A DNA stretch of 64,000 bases from a virus, in IMG/VR virus record IMGVR_UViG_3300044730_000222, positions 37,846 through 101,845 of that record. The stretch is one strand, 5' to 3'. This document shows positions 22,441 through 31,331 of this stretch, one piece after another. Both the position numbers and the translations under genes were made by a program. The notes under the pieces are model-generated. The model did no database searches. It had not been told where the DNA came from and saw nothing but the letters and a program-made list of their open reading frames with translations. Position 1 is the stretch's first letter. Each line of letters opens with the position of its first letter.

Positions 22441-22960
22441 CTGTAATCACTTCCCCATTTTTGGCAATTGCAGATAATCTTTGCATGATTAGGTCACGAA
22501 CCTCTGGATGCTCAGAAGCGATATCACGAAGAATGCCAACAAGAACTTCTTGTCTCTTCTCAATTTCAACTATCTCTTCTGCTAATTCTTTATTTTCTAG
22601 CAAACCAGCCTTTTGTAGCATATCAATTCTTCTTGCCTCAATATCCATTACAAGTTTAATTGCACTAGTTTTAGCAGTCAGGTTTGCTGTAGTAGTTGCA
22701 TCATCAATAACTTCATAGGCTTGCTGTATTAATCTTGTGTAATGTGCATCTGCTGCCACTAAAGCATCTTTTGCACGAGCACGAATAGCATCGTTTGCAG
22801 ATGCCATGGTTTTCCATTCATTTAAATGTGCTACCACACGAGTTCTTGGAATAGCAAGATCTTTAGATATCTTAGTCGGATCATGACCTTTTAGATATTC
22901 TTCAACAACCTTATTTACTTCATCAAGATGTTTAACTAATTCAATTTCAGTGTCTGACAT
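22421..22960 (-). CDS. terS: terminase small subunit, probable
   Basis: A 179-residue helical protein directly upstream of terL and overlapping it. The N-terminal region has a helix-turn-helix-like segment (HDPTKISKDLAIPRTRVVAH). Central and C-terminal helices follow (YTRLIQQAYEVIDDA, EEIVEIEKRQEVLVGILRDI), suited to oligomerisation. The assignment rests on position, size and HTH rather than on a strong motif. Confidence 0.7.
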   Translation of the reverse strand: MSDTEIELVKHLDEVNKVVEEYLKGHDPTKISKDLAIPRTRVVAHLNEWKTMASANDAIRARAKDALVAADAHYTRLIQQAYEVIDDATTTANLTAKTSAIKLVMDIEARRIDMLQKAGLLENKELAEEIVEIEKRQEVLVGILRDIASEHPEVRDLIMQRLSAIAKNGEVITVVHQVQ

Positions 22961-23195
22961 ATTTTCCCTCTAGTCTATTGATTTCATCCTGAATATAAAA
23001 TATTGCCTTCTTTAAGTCTTCTATGTGTTTGGCTTCATCCTTTATGCCCGCCCTCCAAAGATACTTGATGGCGTTGCCAATATTGAAGTTTCTATGTCTT
23101 GTAATTTGTATAGCCTCTACACCACTTGGGTCAGACGTGTAATGGACAGGGTGATTTACTTGATCAACCGTAATATGAAACTTGTCTTCGCTCAT
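22947..23195 (-). CDS. DUF3310 protein
   Basis: An 82-residue protein with the DUF3310 signature: VNHPVHYTSDPSGVEAIQIT, NFNIGNAIKYLWRAGIKDE and EDLKKAIFYIQDEINRLEG. Common in phages and sometimes annotated as a nucleotide-kinase-like protein, without firm function. It overlaps its neighbours (ATGA at the start). Confidence 0.85.
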   Translation of the reverse strand: MSEDKFHITVDQVNHPVHYTSDPSGVEAIQITRHRNFNIGNAIKYLWRAGIKDEAKHIEDLKKAIFYIQDEINRLEGKYVRH

Positions 23196-23344
23196 CGCCT
23201 ACTCTTTCTTAAACCAAATTTAGCAAGGTATACATAGATAGTTTCTACGCTTACCCCACACTCTTTAGCAATATCTTCTGGAGATTTTTTATCCATATGA
23301 TATCTTTTTTTAAGCCATACCTCATTAGTATACATCTTCCCCAT
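23192..23344 (-). CDS. small helix-turn-helix protein
   Basis: A 50-residue protein. SPEDIAKECGVSVETIYVYL is a clear helix-turn-helix, preceded by a basic segment (LKKRYHMDKK) and followed by FGLRKSRR. Likely a DNA-binding regulator. It starts three bases after the previous stop and overlaps the DUF3310 ATG. Confidence 0.7.
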   Translation of the reverse strand: MGKMYTNEVWLKKRYHMDKKSPEDIAKECGVSVETIYVYLAKFGLRKSRR

Positions 23345-23346
23345 GA

Positions 23347-23583
23347 TTATTGCAACCTAAGATTCCATGGAACTGACTCAGGGCCAGCGTCTAATTGTTT
23401 AAATAAATCTTCTTGATATTGTTTTTTTATGCCATAATAGGTGTCAGGGCTAACCTCTTTTAATTTAGGGGTTATGTTATAAAGAATATCCCCAGTTACC
23501 TCATCTATACCAGCAAACTCTATGGCATTTTGCAATAACAAATGTTCTATCATTGCTTCTCTTTGTAATGGCATTCTATTCAT
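23347..23583 (-). CDS. hypothetical protein, paralogue of the gene at 10101
   Basis: A 78-residue protein. LLLQNAIEFAGIDEVTGDIL followed by YNITPKLKEVSPDTYYG aligns with the protein at 10101-10466 (LL-x-N, GID-x-x-TG, TPK-x-x-E-x-x-P). This copy is shorter and lacks the C-terminal helical part. Function unknown. Confidence 0.6.
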   Translation of the reverse strand: MNRMPLQREAMIEHLLLQNAIEFAGIDEVTGDILYNITPKLKEVSPDTYYGIKKQYQEDLFKQLDAGPESVPWNLRLQ

Positions 23584-24148
23584 ATTTTATCGCTTTTTCC
23601 CAGTTATTAATGGCCCAGTGACCTATGCCAGCAGCATCAGCCACATCATAGTCATCTATTGTTTTATCATAAGCCACTTCTAACAGTTTAATTGTTCTGC
23701 GTTTTCTAAAGTCACGCTCATAAGATTTATACCAAGATAATGATTTTCCAGGATTAACAGATCTTATCTGCAATTGTTCTTCTTTAGATAGTTTTTTATT
23801 ACCCAAATAGTTTTGCCATGTTATTGGAGATACCCTGCCAATTGTAGAAATGCCAGCCAAACCAGCACCACCAAGAATTGCTCCCTGTACCAACGCAAGA
23901 TCTGCTGCAGTTTTGGGGGAATTCATAAAAACGGTATGCTCAATAACAATGGCACTAATCATATTATAATGATCAAACAATGCCTTAGTCTTAGCAGTAG
24001 CATCTATTACTTTTTGATATATATTGGCACCTTCAAAGTTTATTTTTCCATATCCAGTTAAGGTTTTATATGTATAAAATGCAAAGGCAAGACTATTGGT
24101 ACTAGCATCAATAGCACAAATGTTAGATGGCTGACTAATCTTGCTCAT
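23576..24148 (-). CDS. RuvC-like Holliday junction resolvase
   Basis: About 190 residues with an RNase H-like fold: first aspartate in ICAIDASTNSLAFAFY, glutamate in AIVIEHTVF, and the C-terminal acidic pair in DDYDVADAAGIGHWA, the arrangement of RuvC. ALVQGAILGGAGLAG and SPITWQNYLGNKKLSKEE are the helical and basic regions that bind the junction. It would resolve branched DNA for packaging. The start is placed at the ATG at 24148; a TTG six bases upstream is possible. Confidence 0.75.
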   Translation of the reverse strand: MSKISQPSNICAIDASTNSLAFAFYTYKTLTGYGKINFEGANIYQKVIDATAKTKALFDHYNMISAIVIEHTVFMNSPKTAADLALVQGAILGGAGLAGISTIGRVSPITWQNYLGNKKLSKEEQLQIRSVNPGKSLSWYKSYERDFRKRRTIKLLEVAYDKTIDDYDVADAAGIGHWAINNWEKAIKYE

Positions 24149-24425
24149 AATCAATTATTCCTTTAAGTTCTTTTATCATTTTTTCTACTGCCTTTTGGCT
24201 TACATTGCAATTAGAACAAAATCCAGAATCGTTATATATTGAAAGTTGTACTCCACAACCACCAAGACATCTGCGAATCTTACCTATTCTTTTTTGCCTG
24301 CGAGAAACATTATACCTTTCGGCAATCTTATCTTTTGTAGCAGAGTCTCTGCACTCTGGGCTACAGTATATTTGATAAGTTACCTTTGGCTGAAAGCGCT
24401 TATCGCATCTTTCACACAGTTTCAC
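24135..24425 (-). CDS. double zinc-finger protein
   Basis: A 96-residue protein with two Cys clusters: CERCDKRFQPK...YCSPECRDSA (residues 4-29) and RRCLGGCGVQ...GFCSNC (about 52-74), separated by a basic helix (RRQKRIGKIRR). A nucleic-acid-binding role is likely. It lies between two nuclease genes, with 14-base overlaps on each side. Confidence 0.7.
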   Translation of the reverse strand: MKLCERCDKRFQPKVTYQIYCSPECRDSATKDKIAERYNVSRRQKRIGKIRRCLGGCGVQLSIYNDSGFCSNCNVSQKAVEKMIKELKGIIDYEQD

Positions 24426-25245
24426 TCAGCCCCTCCATAGATTTTATTTTAATAACTCCTGGCTCTGCAGTAGCGCAAATAGCCTTTACTGGACAACCCT
24501 TACATATCTTAGAGTTAGCCCTGTAATTTTTTTGTGGTAAAGTTTTATCTTTCCACGCTTGACGAACAACACGCATCCACTCAAATGTATTTTCAATCCA
24601 TTGTCTGTAAAGATCTGTTACCTCTATAGGAAATACAATAAGTTCATGATTGTTCTTGTTTTCATAAATCAAAACACCCTTAGCCTTTTTTAATATTTTC
24701 ATATATATTAATAACTGCATAAGATGTCCAGTTTTTGGCTCGCCTTTTATTCTAAAGTGTTCAAAAGCATCATGTTGCATTGTTTTGATTTCAGCAATAA
24801 TCTCTTCTTCTTCCCAATTAAGAATGGCATCTCCCCATCCAAATATTGGTGGATCAGAGTGAGTAACCTTAAACTCTGTAGTCTCTACTTCTTTTCCAGT
24901 TTCTTCAAGAACCTTTTCATCAATAAACTTTTTTGCTACCCCAGAATCCATCATTGCCTGTTGAATTCTGTCATGAGAAAGTGTTCCACTAGTCATATTT
25001 GCTACACCGTATGGCGTGTTGTTATCTTCAAATATGTTTCCCTCAAAAGCAAAATACCAATATCTTGGACATTCTCCATGACCCCATACTAAAGTAGATG
25101 GAGCAAAGGTTTTCTTTTGAGTATGCTTTGGACCACGCTTTGCAACGTATCCAGAGTTAATCTTTTCTATCAAGGCCTTTGTGTCAATTATTTGTGGTCT
25201 ATCTTCAGGCCTTATCATTATATTTTTCAGCAAGTTTTTAGTCAT
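24412..25245 (-). CDS. Cas4/RecB-like PD-(D/E)XK nuclease
   Basis: A 277-residue nuclease. GWGDAILNWEEEEIIAEIKT supplies the aspartate and the E-x-K catalytic motif. HFRIKGEPKTGHLMQLLIYM is the QxxxY-type helix of RecB/Cas4 enzymes, and KICKGCPVKAICATAEPG supplies C-terminal cysteines that may bind an iron-sulfur cluster with an earlier Cys (GECPRYWYF). It would resect or degrade DNA in recombination. AAGGATG precedes the ATG. Confidence 0.8.
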   Translation of the reverse strand: MTKNLLKNIMIRPEDRPQIIDTKALIEKINSGYVAKRGPKHTQKKTFAPSTLVWGHGECPRYWYFAFEGNIFEDNNTPYGVANMTSGTLSHDRIQQAMMDSGVAKKFIDEKVLEETGKEVETTEFKVTHSDPPIFGWGDAILNWEEEEIIAEIKTMQHDAFEHFRIKGEPKTGHLMQLLIYMKILKKAKGVLIYENKNNHELIVFPIEVTDLYRQWIENTFEWMRVVRQAWKDKTLPQKNYRANSKICKGCPVKAICATAEPGVIKIKSMEGLSETV

Positions 25246-25261
25246 ATCATCCTTTTTATCT

Positions 25262-25270
25262 ATTATATCA
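25262..25270 (-). promoter_or_regulatory. extended -10 promoter for Cas4/RecB-like gene
   Basis: TGATATAAT on the minus strand, 16 bases upstream of the ATG at 25245, with an AAGGA site in the short leader. Confidence 0.6.
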
Positions 25271-25271
25271 G

Positions 25272-25586
25272 TTAACGCATTATGTATTTGAGCGCTGAAA
25301 CCAAGTCGTTGATTGACTCTGCTGCAGTGTAATAAATGTTTTTCTTGCCTCTGTCTGTCTTGTCAACATTTGTCATCCAAGTAGCCCTGAATGCCATCTT
25401 TGCTGCAATAGCCTGAAGCCTAACAATTTCAAGACTTGCTACCTGTGGTGGAATGTCTGGTTTTATAATTAACTTAGCAATCATTGTTAAAGCGGTAGTT
25501 AATTCTTCATCTTCCATATAAGTGGCTATCTCAGATAACCCATTAATCATCTGTAGTGTTGTTTGTCCACTTTCAGATTCCTTCAT
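25272..25586 (-). CDS. hypothetical helical protein
   Basis: A 104-residue, mostly helical protein (LQMINGLSEIATYMEDEELT; ESINDLVSALKYIMR). No family recognised. The ATG follows GGGAGG and overlaps the previous gene by 14 bases. It is co-transcribed with recombination genes. Confidence 0.55.
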   Translation of the reverse strand: MKESESGQTTLQMINGLSEIATYMEDEELTTALTMIAKLIIKPDIPPQVASLEIVRLQAIAAKMAFRATWMTNVDKTDRGKKNIYYTAAESINDLVSALKYIMR

Positions 25587-25878
25587 TTTTAGCCTCCCAT
25601 GTTAATTGATCTAGTAGTTCAAATTCTATAACTGCAAGCCTGGTCTTTTTATTACCCTCTCCTAATATAACTACTATGGCTGGAGATTTATCAGTACCCG
25701 CTTTTATTGAATCGGTAACAGCCTTTGCCCAAACATCTTGATTTAGAGTAAAGGACTTAGATGTTTCTTTAAAATCAATAACAAAATTTCTCCAGGTTGC
25801 ATCACCCTTCTGATTATTACGACCAGAATTTTTGTGCTGTTTAGCACCTATTCTTTTACTCTCGTTCTTCTCGCTCAT
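25573..25878 (-). CDS. Hjc-like PD-(D/E)XK resolvase
   Basis: A 101-residue protein resembling phage and archaeal Holliday-junction-resolvase-type nucleases: KQHKNSGRNNQKGDATWRNF with an early Asp, VIDFKETSKS (the D-x-K motif) and PAIVVILGEG (the third strand). Its basic N-terminus suits DNA binding. A second resolvase in addition to the RuvC-like and endonuclease VII-like enzymes is notable. It overlaps both neighbours. Confidence 0.65.
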   Translation of the reverse strand: MSEKNESKRIGAKQHKNSGRNNQKGDATWRNFVIDFKETSKSFTLNQDVWAKAVTDSIKAGTDKSPAIVVILGEGNKKTRLAVIEFELLDQLTWEAKNEGI

Positions 25879-26041
25879 AATCCTTCTTTGTTTTAATTAA
25901 TGCTGCTCTAGAAACGTGTTTCTTGCTACACATCCATGTAAGATCTGTAGTCTCAAGCCAAAGCCTTAAAGATGTAACCTCTTCCTTACAGGTATGACAA
26001 GGAAACTTTCCTTCAAAAACCTTAAATTTAACATCAGACAT
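25856..26041 (-). CDS. small zinc-binding protein
   Basis: A 61-residue protein with FPCHTCKEEV and WMCSKKHVS, three Cys and a His suiting one zinc site, and a charged C-terminal helix (KTKKDYEREERE). Function unknown. It overlaps recA by 8 bases and the resolvase gene by 23. Confidence 0.6.
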   Translation of the reverse strand: MSDVKFKVFEGKFPCHTCKEEVTSLRLWLETTDLTWMCSKKHVSRAALIKTKKDYEREERE

Positions 26042-27050
26042 TATTTAGTTTGGCCTTTAATGCTTCCTGTAAATCTAAGTCTTCTCTAACTCTAGCGATA
26101 AGTCCATCACGACCTTGAACCTTTGTGCCATCATCTAGTTGATACCAGGCCCCAGTTCTGTTTATGTGTCCAGCCAATTCAGCAGTGTCAACAAGGTCAC
26201 CAATAAAATCAATGCCAAGGCTGTCACCCCTAAAATAGAAATCATACTCTCCGCTTTGAAAAGAGGGTGAAGTTTTAGAGAACTGTAAATCCCATCTAAC
26301 CTTGCGACCAATTTTTTCTTCAATGATTTTATCTCCAACATGTATTTTTCCTTTTATGGCTTGATTATCTGATTCAGACGAAAACAATTTAATAATTGTA
26401 GACGAATAGAATTTTGTAGCCTGACCGCCAGTTGGCTGTTGGCTTGTGTACATTGCATTAATATTATTACGAGATTGACTAATCAAAACAAACAATGTTG
26501 GCTTTACCTTATTGTTTGCATAGTTAATCATTTTCCAAGCATTGCTAAAGTCTCTAGACTCTGCACCAATTTGTTTTGTATTTTCTAACTGCTTCAATTC
26601 AGTAGAATCTTTTTCAAAATATATTGCTGGCAGTAGAGATGTAACTGAGTCAACAACAATAAGATCAACTCCAGCCTCCATTAAACTTACCCCAACATCA
26701 ACCATCTCATTAATGGTTCTTGCTTGTGAAACTATTAACTTAGAGGTATCTACTCCTAATTTTTCTGCCCAAACTTTGTCATATGACATTTCTGCATCAA
26801 TCCAAGCACAGACTTTGCCTTCTTTTTGTGCCATGCCAATCATTTGCAAGCACAGAGAAGACTTTGCACTAGACTTGCTACCCCAGATTAAAACCTGTCT
26901 GCCATATGGCAAACCACCATTTAATGCTCTATTCAAACCATAACTAGGAGTAGCAGCATATTCTGTCTTTGGTATTTCATCTCCAACAAGAATACTCTTC
27001 CTTAGTTTAGGATTTAACTGTGAAAGAACTTCTTCTATTGTCAGTGTCAT
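26034..27050 (-). CDS. recA: RecA-like recombinase
   Basis: A 338-residue RecA/UvsX-type ATPase. Walker A is GSKSSAKSS (near residue 56) in place of the cellular GPESSGKTT, and Walker B is VDLIVVDSVTSLLP. SQSRNNINAMYTSQQPTGGQ is loop L2, and RKVRWDLQFSKTSP belongs to the C-terminal core. It catalyses strand exchange in phage recombination-dependent replication and repair. The Ala in place of the P-loop Gly (SSAKSS) is a real departure from the family. Confidence 0.88.
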   Translation of the reverse strand: MTLTIEEVLSQLNPKLRKSILVGDEIPKTEYAATPSYGLNRALNGGLPYGRQVLIWGSKSSAKSSLCLQMIGMAQKEGKVCAWIDAEMSYDKVWAEKLGVDTSKLIVSQARTINEMVDVGVSLMEAGVDLIVVDSVTSLLPAIYFEKDSTELKQLENTKQIGAESRDFSNAWKMINYANNKVKPTLFVLISQSRNNINAMYTSQQPTGGQATKFYSSTIIKLFSSESDNQAIKGKIHVGDKIIEEKIGRKVRWDLQFSKTSPSFQSGEYDFYFRGDSLGIDFIGDLVDTAELAGHINRTGAWYQLDDGTKVQGRDGLIARVREDLDLQEALKAKLNNV

Positions 27051-27367
27051 TAGAATCTTACCCCATGCTTCTTTGGTCTATGTGTATTTCTTTCCATCTT
27101 TTCTTTGATAGCATAATCAAGGGATTTCTTTACATACCCTGCTTCTGCAATACCAGCATACAAGTCAAGGGTACGAATAATAATATCTGCAAACTCATCT
27201 GATATCTGATCTGGATCCATGTCTTTACGAAGCGCTTCCATAGCCTCTGATACCTCAGAGACAATCATCATCATTTGTTTTGCTACAAAGATAGGGTCTA
27301 CGGTTTTATCCCAGAAACCTTTTTCTACTGCATTCTTGTGTATTTGTTCTGCTAACTCATCAAACAT
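27050..27367 (-). CDS. MazG-like nucleotide pyrophosphohydrolase
   Basis: A 105-residue all-helical NTP pyrophosphohydrolase. The metal-binding motif is EVSEAMEALRKDM (E-x-x-E) and ISDEFADIIIRTLDLY (E-x-x-D), with a C-terminal KMERNTHRPKKHG. MazG proteins hydrolyse NTPs or dNTPs and may alter (p)ppGpp or remove non-canonical nucleotides. The ATG overlaps the DNA polymerase stop by 8 bases. Confidence 0.85.
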   Translation of the reverse strand: MFDELAEQIHKNAVEKGFWDKTVDPIFVAKQMMMIVSEVSEAMEALRKDMDPDQISDEFADIIIRTLDLYAGIAEAGYVKKSLDYAIKEKMERNTHRPKKHGVRF

Positions 27368-30300
27368 TTTTTACATCCTCCATTATTACTGTGCCGTCTT
27401 TTGTTTTGCCAAACTCAAATCTATATACACTACCTGCTTCAACATTCATATATGCTTTTGGAAATGCCGTTGGAAATACTGTGACTGCGTGTAATTCTCT
27501 AGCAGCATCAGCCAGAGTTAAAGATGCCATCTTCTTGCCAGTCTTAGTAGTTCTTGGCTTAAAAGAAACAACAAACATCTCATCATCTTTATAAGGTAAC
27601 ATCTTGTAGTTTAAAAACTTAATCAATGGATCTTTAGAATCTTTTATTTCGTCAGCAGGTATGGCGCTAACAACACGATTATCATTAGCCAAAATGATAT
27701 ATGTACGACCAGCCTCAATGGTTGTATTTTCTTCATCAAAGATTCCCACACTCCCAGTCTTATCTAAAAATTCTATTCTTGACCAACCTTTTGATCTCTT
27801 AATTGATTTTACCATGCCCATCAAAACAAATGCGCCCTTTTCTTCATACTCTTCAATATCATTTATGTAGGCATAATAGTGTTGTGGTACTGGCATGTTA
27901 AACTCTGGAAGATTAAGATATTCATATAGATTTTCCTTAACCTTTTCTGGATCTGCTGGGTTATCTGTAAAAGTCAGAGCACCTATAGAATTCATTGCTT
28001 GAAGTGCACGAGAATTTACTCCATTACCTTTTGTAAATGTAAACTGTTCAACATCTTGATATGAACTGAATGGTCGTGCTGATATATATCTTTCTGCAAT
28101 TTTGTCAGAGATAAACTTAATAGCACTAAGTCCAAAGCGAATGCCCTTACCTTCAATCTTAAAGTCAATATCTGAATCATTAATATGAGGCAACTTTATG
28201 CTAATGCCCATTCTTTTTGCCTCAATAAGATATTCAGTTCTTGCATCTTTATCTTTTTCGTTTTTTAACAATGCAAACATAAACTCTATTGGGTAGTAGT
28301 ATTTGAGCCACGCCGTCCAATACGAGAGAGTAGAGTAAGCAACGGCATGTGATTTGTTAAACGAATATCCCGCATGTGCTTCAAAATCGTGCCAAAGATC
28401 CAAGGCATCATTAGGAGCAACATACCTAGAAGCCCCTTTAATAAATTTGTCTTTAAACTCATCAAACTCCCTCGCATCCTTTTTCTTACCAATAATCTTA
28501 CGAACCTTATCTGCCTCTGCCATTGTCATACCGCCAAGTTCAACGCAGGCCTGCATAACTTGCTCCTGATACAAAATACAACCATAGGTTTCTTCTGTAA
28601 AAGGTTTCATAATCTGATGAAGATAATTAATGTTTTGTATACCGTGCTTACGCATAATATAATCTTTACCAATAGTATTCATAGCACCTGGACGAACAAG
28701 CGCATTAGAAGCAGCAAGTTCTGCCAAATTCTTTACACGCATCTTAACAAGTAGATTGGTATACGGCGCTGCTTCACACTGAAACACGCCTTTTGTATAT
28801 CCATCAGATAGCATGTCATAAACATTTTTATCATTCATGTCTATAGACAAAACATCTATCCTTGTTCCTTCTCGCTCTTTTATAATATCAATACAGTCTT
28901 TCATTACGCTTAATGTCTTTAGTCCAAGCGCATCAATTTTAATTAAGCCAATCTTTTCAGCCTCTTGCATATCAATTCCAACAACTGGGATACGCTCATC
29001 AGAACCAGTTGATGATCTTGTCTCTAGTGGAGCATGTCTGAATATTGGCTCTTTGCTAGTAACCACACCAGCAGCGTGAATTCCAGTTCCCCTAATTCTT
29101 CCACGCAACTGTTCTCCATAGACTTCAACCTCTGGATATTTTTCTCTAAACCATACAGTTGTTTTTGATGTGCAATACTCATCCCATGTATCAATAGTCT
29201 TTAGAACTTTATTTACATCTGTTAGTGGTATGTTAAGTACCCTCGCAACATCACGAACAACACCTTTGTCTTTAAACGATAAGAAGGTTGCAATAGATGC
29301 TACGTGGCGATATTGTCTAACTAGATAATCTTTTACATCTTCACGACGAGAGTCTTGAATATCTGTATCAATATCAGGAAAGTCATTACGCTCAGGATTA
29401 ATAAAACGGAAGAACAATAGTCCATGCTCTATCGGATCAATCTCTGTTATGCCAAGAAGGTAACAGACTAGAGAACCAGCAGAAGAACCTCTACCTGGAC
29501 CAACCAGAATTCCTTCTTTTTTAGCCCAGTCAATCATATTTTGAACTACTAGAAAGTATGCAGCAAAGTTTTTATCTTTGATAATTTGCAATTCTTCACG
29601 AAGTCTTTGTTCATATATGTCGTTGCCAAGCAGTTCAGATGTAAGTTTTTTTTCTTCAAGTCCTTCAAATGCTAGGTTTGCCAACTCTTCATCAGGGTTT
29701 TTATATTGTGCTGGTAGCAAATCTAAGCCGTCTTTAATATTATAATCAGAAACAGACTCTGCTAATAATAATGTGTTTGAGTATATGTCTGCTCTATCAA
29801 TACCCTGCGCTTCCATGGCTAACTTAATTTCTTCATAAGATAGAAGATGGATTTTAAAATCTTTAAAAGTCATTTCTCTGTCTTTGCCATAAAGAGCATC
29901 AAGCCTGTCCATCATAGATGGACTCTTCTTTGCCTTATCATAAGAAATATCTTTGGCAACCTTAGCATGGGTATTCATTAACAATTTAAATTCTTGTACT
30001 TCTCTTTGAGACTCATCAACGTGGTGGCAGTCTGGAGTTACGACAACCTTTACGCCAAACTCATCTGCCAAATCTATAAGATATTTATTTATCTCTGGCT
30101 TATTGTGTGGCATTACTTCTATATAATAGTCTCCACCAAAAGTATCCTTAAACCAAGAGATATACTTTTTGGCTATAGCAAACTCTTCTTCCTCAAGTGC
30201 TTTAACTAGAACACTGCTTGGGCAGGCAGAAGAAACAATAATTCCTTCTTTATATTTTTCTAGTATCTTAAAATCAAATCTAGGCTTCTTAAAAAATCCT

Positions 30301-30647
30301 TCTGTCCAGGCCAACTCACTAATCTTATTTAGATTCTCTAATCCTTTTTGATTCTTGGCTAGAAGGATAATGTGATTATAAACAAGATCTTGTTGACCTT
30401 CTCTTTCAGATTTATCTCTTGTATCAGAGATATCTGCACACATATATCCTTCTAGACCAAGGATTGGTTTAATACCCTTTTCTTTTGCAGTACGATAAAA
30501 CTCACGATGACCAGAAAGAGTTCCGTGATCTGTAATCGCAATTGCTGGCATACTCAAACTTACTGCACGGTTAGCGTACTCCTCTGGAGTACCTATTCCG
30601 TCAAAGAGTGAGTAATGAGTATGAAGATGTAAGGGTACGTAATTCAT
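27360..30647 (-). CDS. dnaE: DNA polymerase III alpha subunit (DnaE-like)
   Basis: A 1095-residue replicative polymerase of family C. The PHP domain has LHLHTHYSLFDGIGTPEEYA and later intact metal-binding motifs (ITDHGTLSGHREF). The polymerase domain has GPGRGSSAGSLVCYLLGIT and the catalytic aspartates in FPDIDTDIQ (D425, D427), with a third in LIKIDALGLK. YNKSHAVAYS-like FNKSHAVAYSTLSYWTAWLK is the palm/fingers helix. A C-terminal OB fold ends the protein. No DnaQ-type exonuclease is seen; the PHP domain may proofread, as in actinobacterial DnaE1. Confidence 0.93.
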   Translation of the reverse strand: MNYVPLHLHTHYSLFDGIGTPEEYANRAVSLSMPAIAITDHGTLSGHREFYRTAKEKGIKPILGLEGYMCADISDTRDKSEREGQQDLVYNHIILLAKNQKGLENLNKISELAWTEGFFKKPRFDFKILEKYKEGIIVSSACPSSVLVKALEEEEFAIAKKYISWFKDTFGGDYYIEVMPHNKPEINKYLIDLADEFGVKVVVTPDCHHVDESQREVQEFKLLMNTHAKVAKDISYDKAKKSPSMMDRLDALYGKDREMTFKDFKIHLLSYEEIKLAMEAQGIDRADIYSNTLLLAESVSDYNIKDGLDLLPAQYKNPDEELANLAFEGLEEKKLTSELLGNDIYEQRLREELQIIKDKNFAAYFLVVQNMIDWAKKEGILVGPGRGSSAGSLVCYLLGITEIDPIEHGLLFFRFINPERNDFPDIDTDIQDSRREDVKDYLVRQYRHVASIATFLSFKDKGVVRDVARVLNIPLTDVNKVLKTIDTWDEYCTSKTTVWFREKYPEVEVYGEQLRGRIRGTGIHAAGVVTSKEPIFRHAPLETRSSTGSDERIPVVGIDMQEAEKIGLIKIDALGLKTLSVMKDCIDIIKEREGTRIDVLSIDMNDKNVYDMLSDGYTKGVFQCEAAPYTNLLVKMRVKNLAELAASNALVRPGAMNTIGKDYIMRKHGIQNINYLHQIMKPFTEETYGCILYQEQVMQACVELGGMTMAEADKVRKIIGKKKDAREFDEFKDKFIKGASRYVAPNDALDLWHDFEAHAGYSFNKSHAVAYSTLSYWTAWLKYYYPIEFMFALLKNEKDKDARTEYLIEAKRMGISIKLPHINDSDIDFKIEGKGIRFGLSAIKFISDKIAERYISARPFSSYQDVEQFTFTKGNGVNSRALQAMNSIGALTFTDNPADPEKVKENLYEYLNLPEFNMPVPQHYYAYINDIEEYEEKGAFVLMGMVKSIKRSKGWSRIEFLDKTGSVGIFDEENTTIEAGRTYIILANDNRVVSAIPADEIKDSKDPLIKFLNYKMLPYKDDEMFVVSFKPRTTKTGKKMASLTLADAARELHAVTVFPTAFPKAYMNVEAGSVYRFEFGKTKDGTVIMEDVKNV

Positions 30648-30650
30648 TTA

Positions 30651-31304
30651 TTACCAGTCAATATTCGTTGCCGAATTGCCTGGAGTGTCAAATCCAAGAT
30701 AGAACGCTTCTTGCTCAGCATAAGGAATTTTATTTAAAGCCTTCTCCAATGGAAATGGCGTTACCTTAGACCAGTCAAATGGTTCTTTATCTGGACTACC
30801 TGGAATTAATGTGTAACTTGTTTCAGTTCCCTGTCCGTTACGCTTTAACTTCCATGAAAGATTAGAGATGCTACCTGTTTCAAGTGCATACTCACGAATT
30901 GTATTAAATGCAGATTGCTTGCTTATTCCCATAGCCCAAATTGCAGCATATGGCTCTTCAATGCCATCATCAACAAGAACATTGCAATAGAAGCGAAGGC
31001 GACCTCTCCAGCCAGCCTTTGGATCTTTACGATGCATTTCTTCTGCCCAGTCACGACCTTCTGTTTCCATTGTGTCTAGAGCACGACGCTTGTAGTCTTT
31101 TGGGTTTGTATGTTCTTTTACAACAAGTGCTAGACCACGATCAGCACTATAATTTGCGGACTCATCATCAAGTTCTTCAATGAATCTTAGTTTAACTGCC
31201 TGTCCATCTGCTAGTTTTAGCCAGCGAACTTTTGTTCCAGTTCCTTCGTATTTTGGTTTGTCGACTAGGGCATTAATGTTCTTTAGTCCCTTTACAATAG
31301 TCAT
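30651..31304 (-). CDS. single-stranded DNA-binding protein
   Basis: A 217-residue protein with a basic N-terminal core (TKVRWLKLADGQAVKLRFIE), a middle WRGRLRFYCNVLVDDG strand pair suited to an OB fold, and an acidic/hydrophobic end, NSATNIDW. That end resembles the protein-interaction tails of phage SSBs. It is placed between primase and polymerase genes and driven by the strongest promoter in the window, as expected for an abundant SSB. Confidence 0.75.
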   Translation of the reverse strand: MTIVKGLKNINALVDKPKYEGTGTKVRWLKLADGQAVKLRFIEELDDESANYSADRGLALVVKEHTNPKDYKRRALDTMETEGRDWAEEMHRKDPKAGWRGRLRFYCNVLVDDGIEEPYAAIWAMGISKQSAFNTIREYALETGSISNLSWKLKRNGQGTETSYTLIPGSPDKEPFDWSKVTPFPLEKALNKIPYAEQEAFYLGFDTPGNSATNIDW

Positions 31305-31331
31305 AGTTTTCTCCTTATATAAGTTGTTTAT

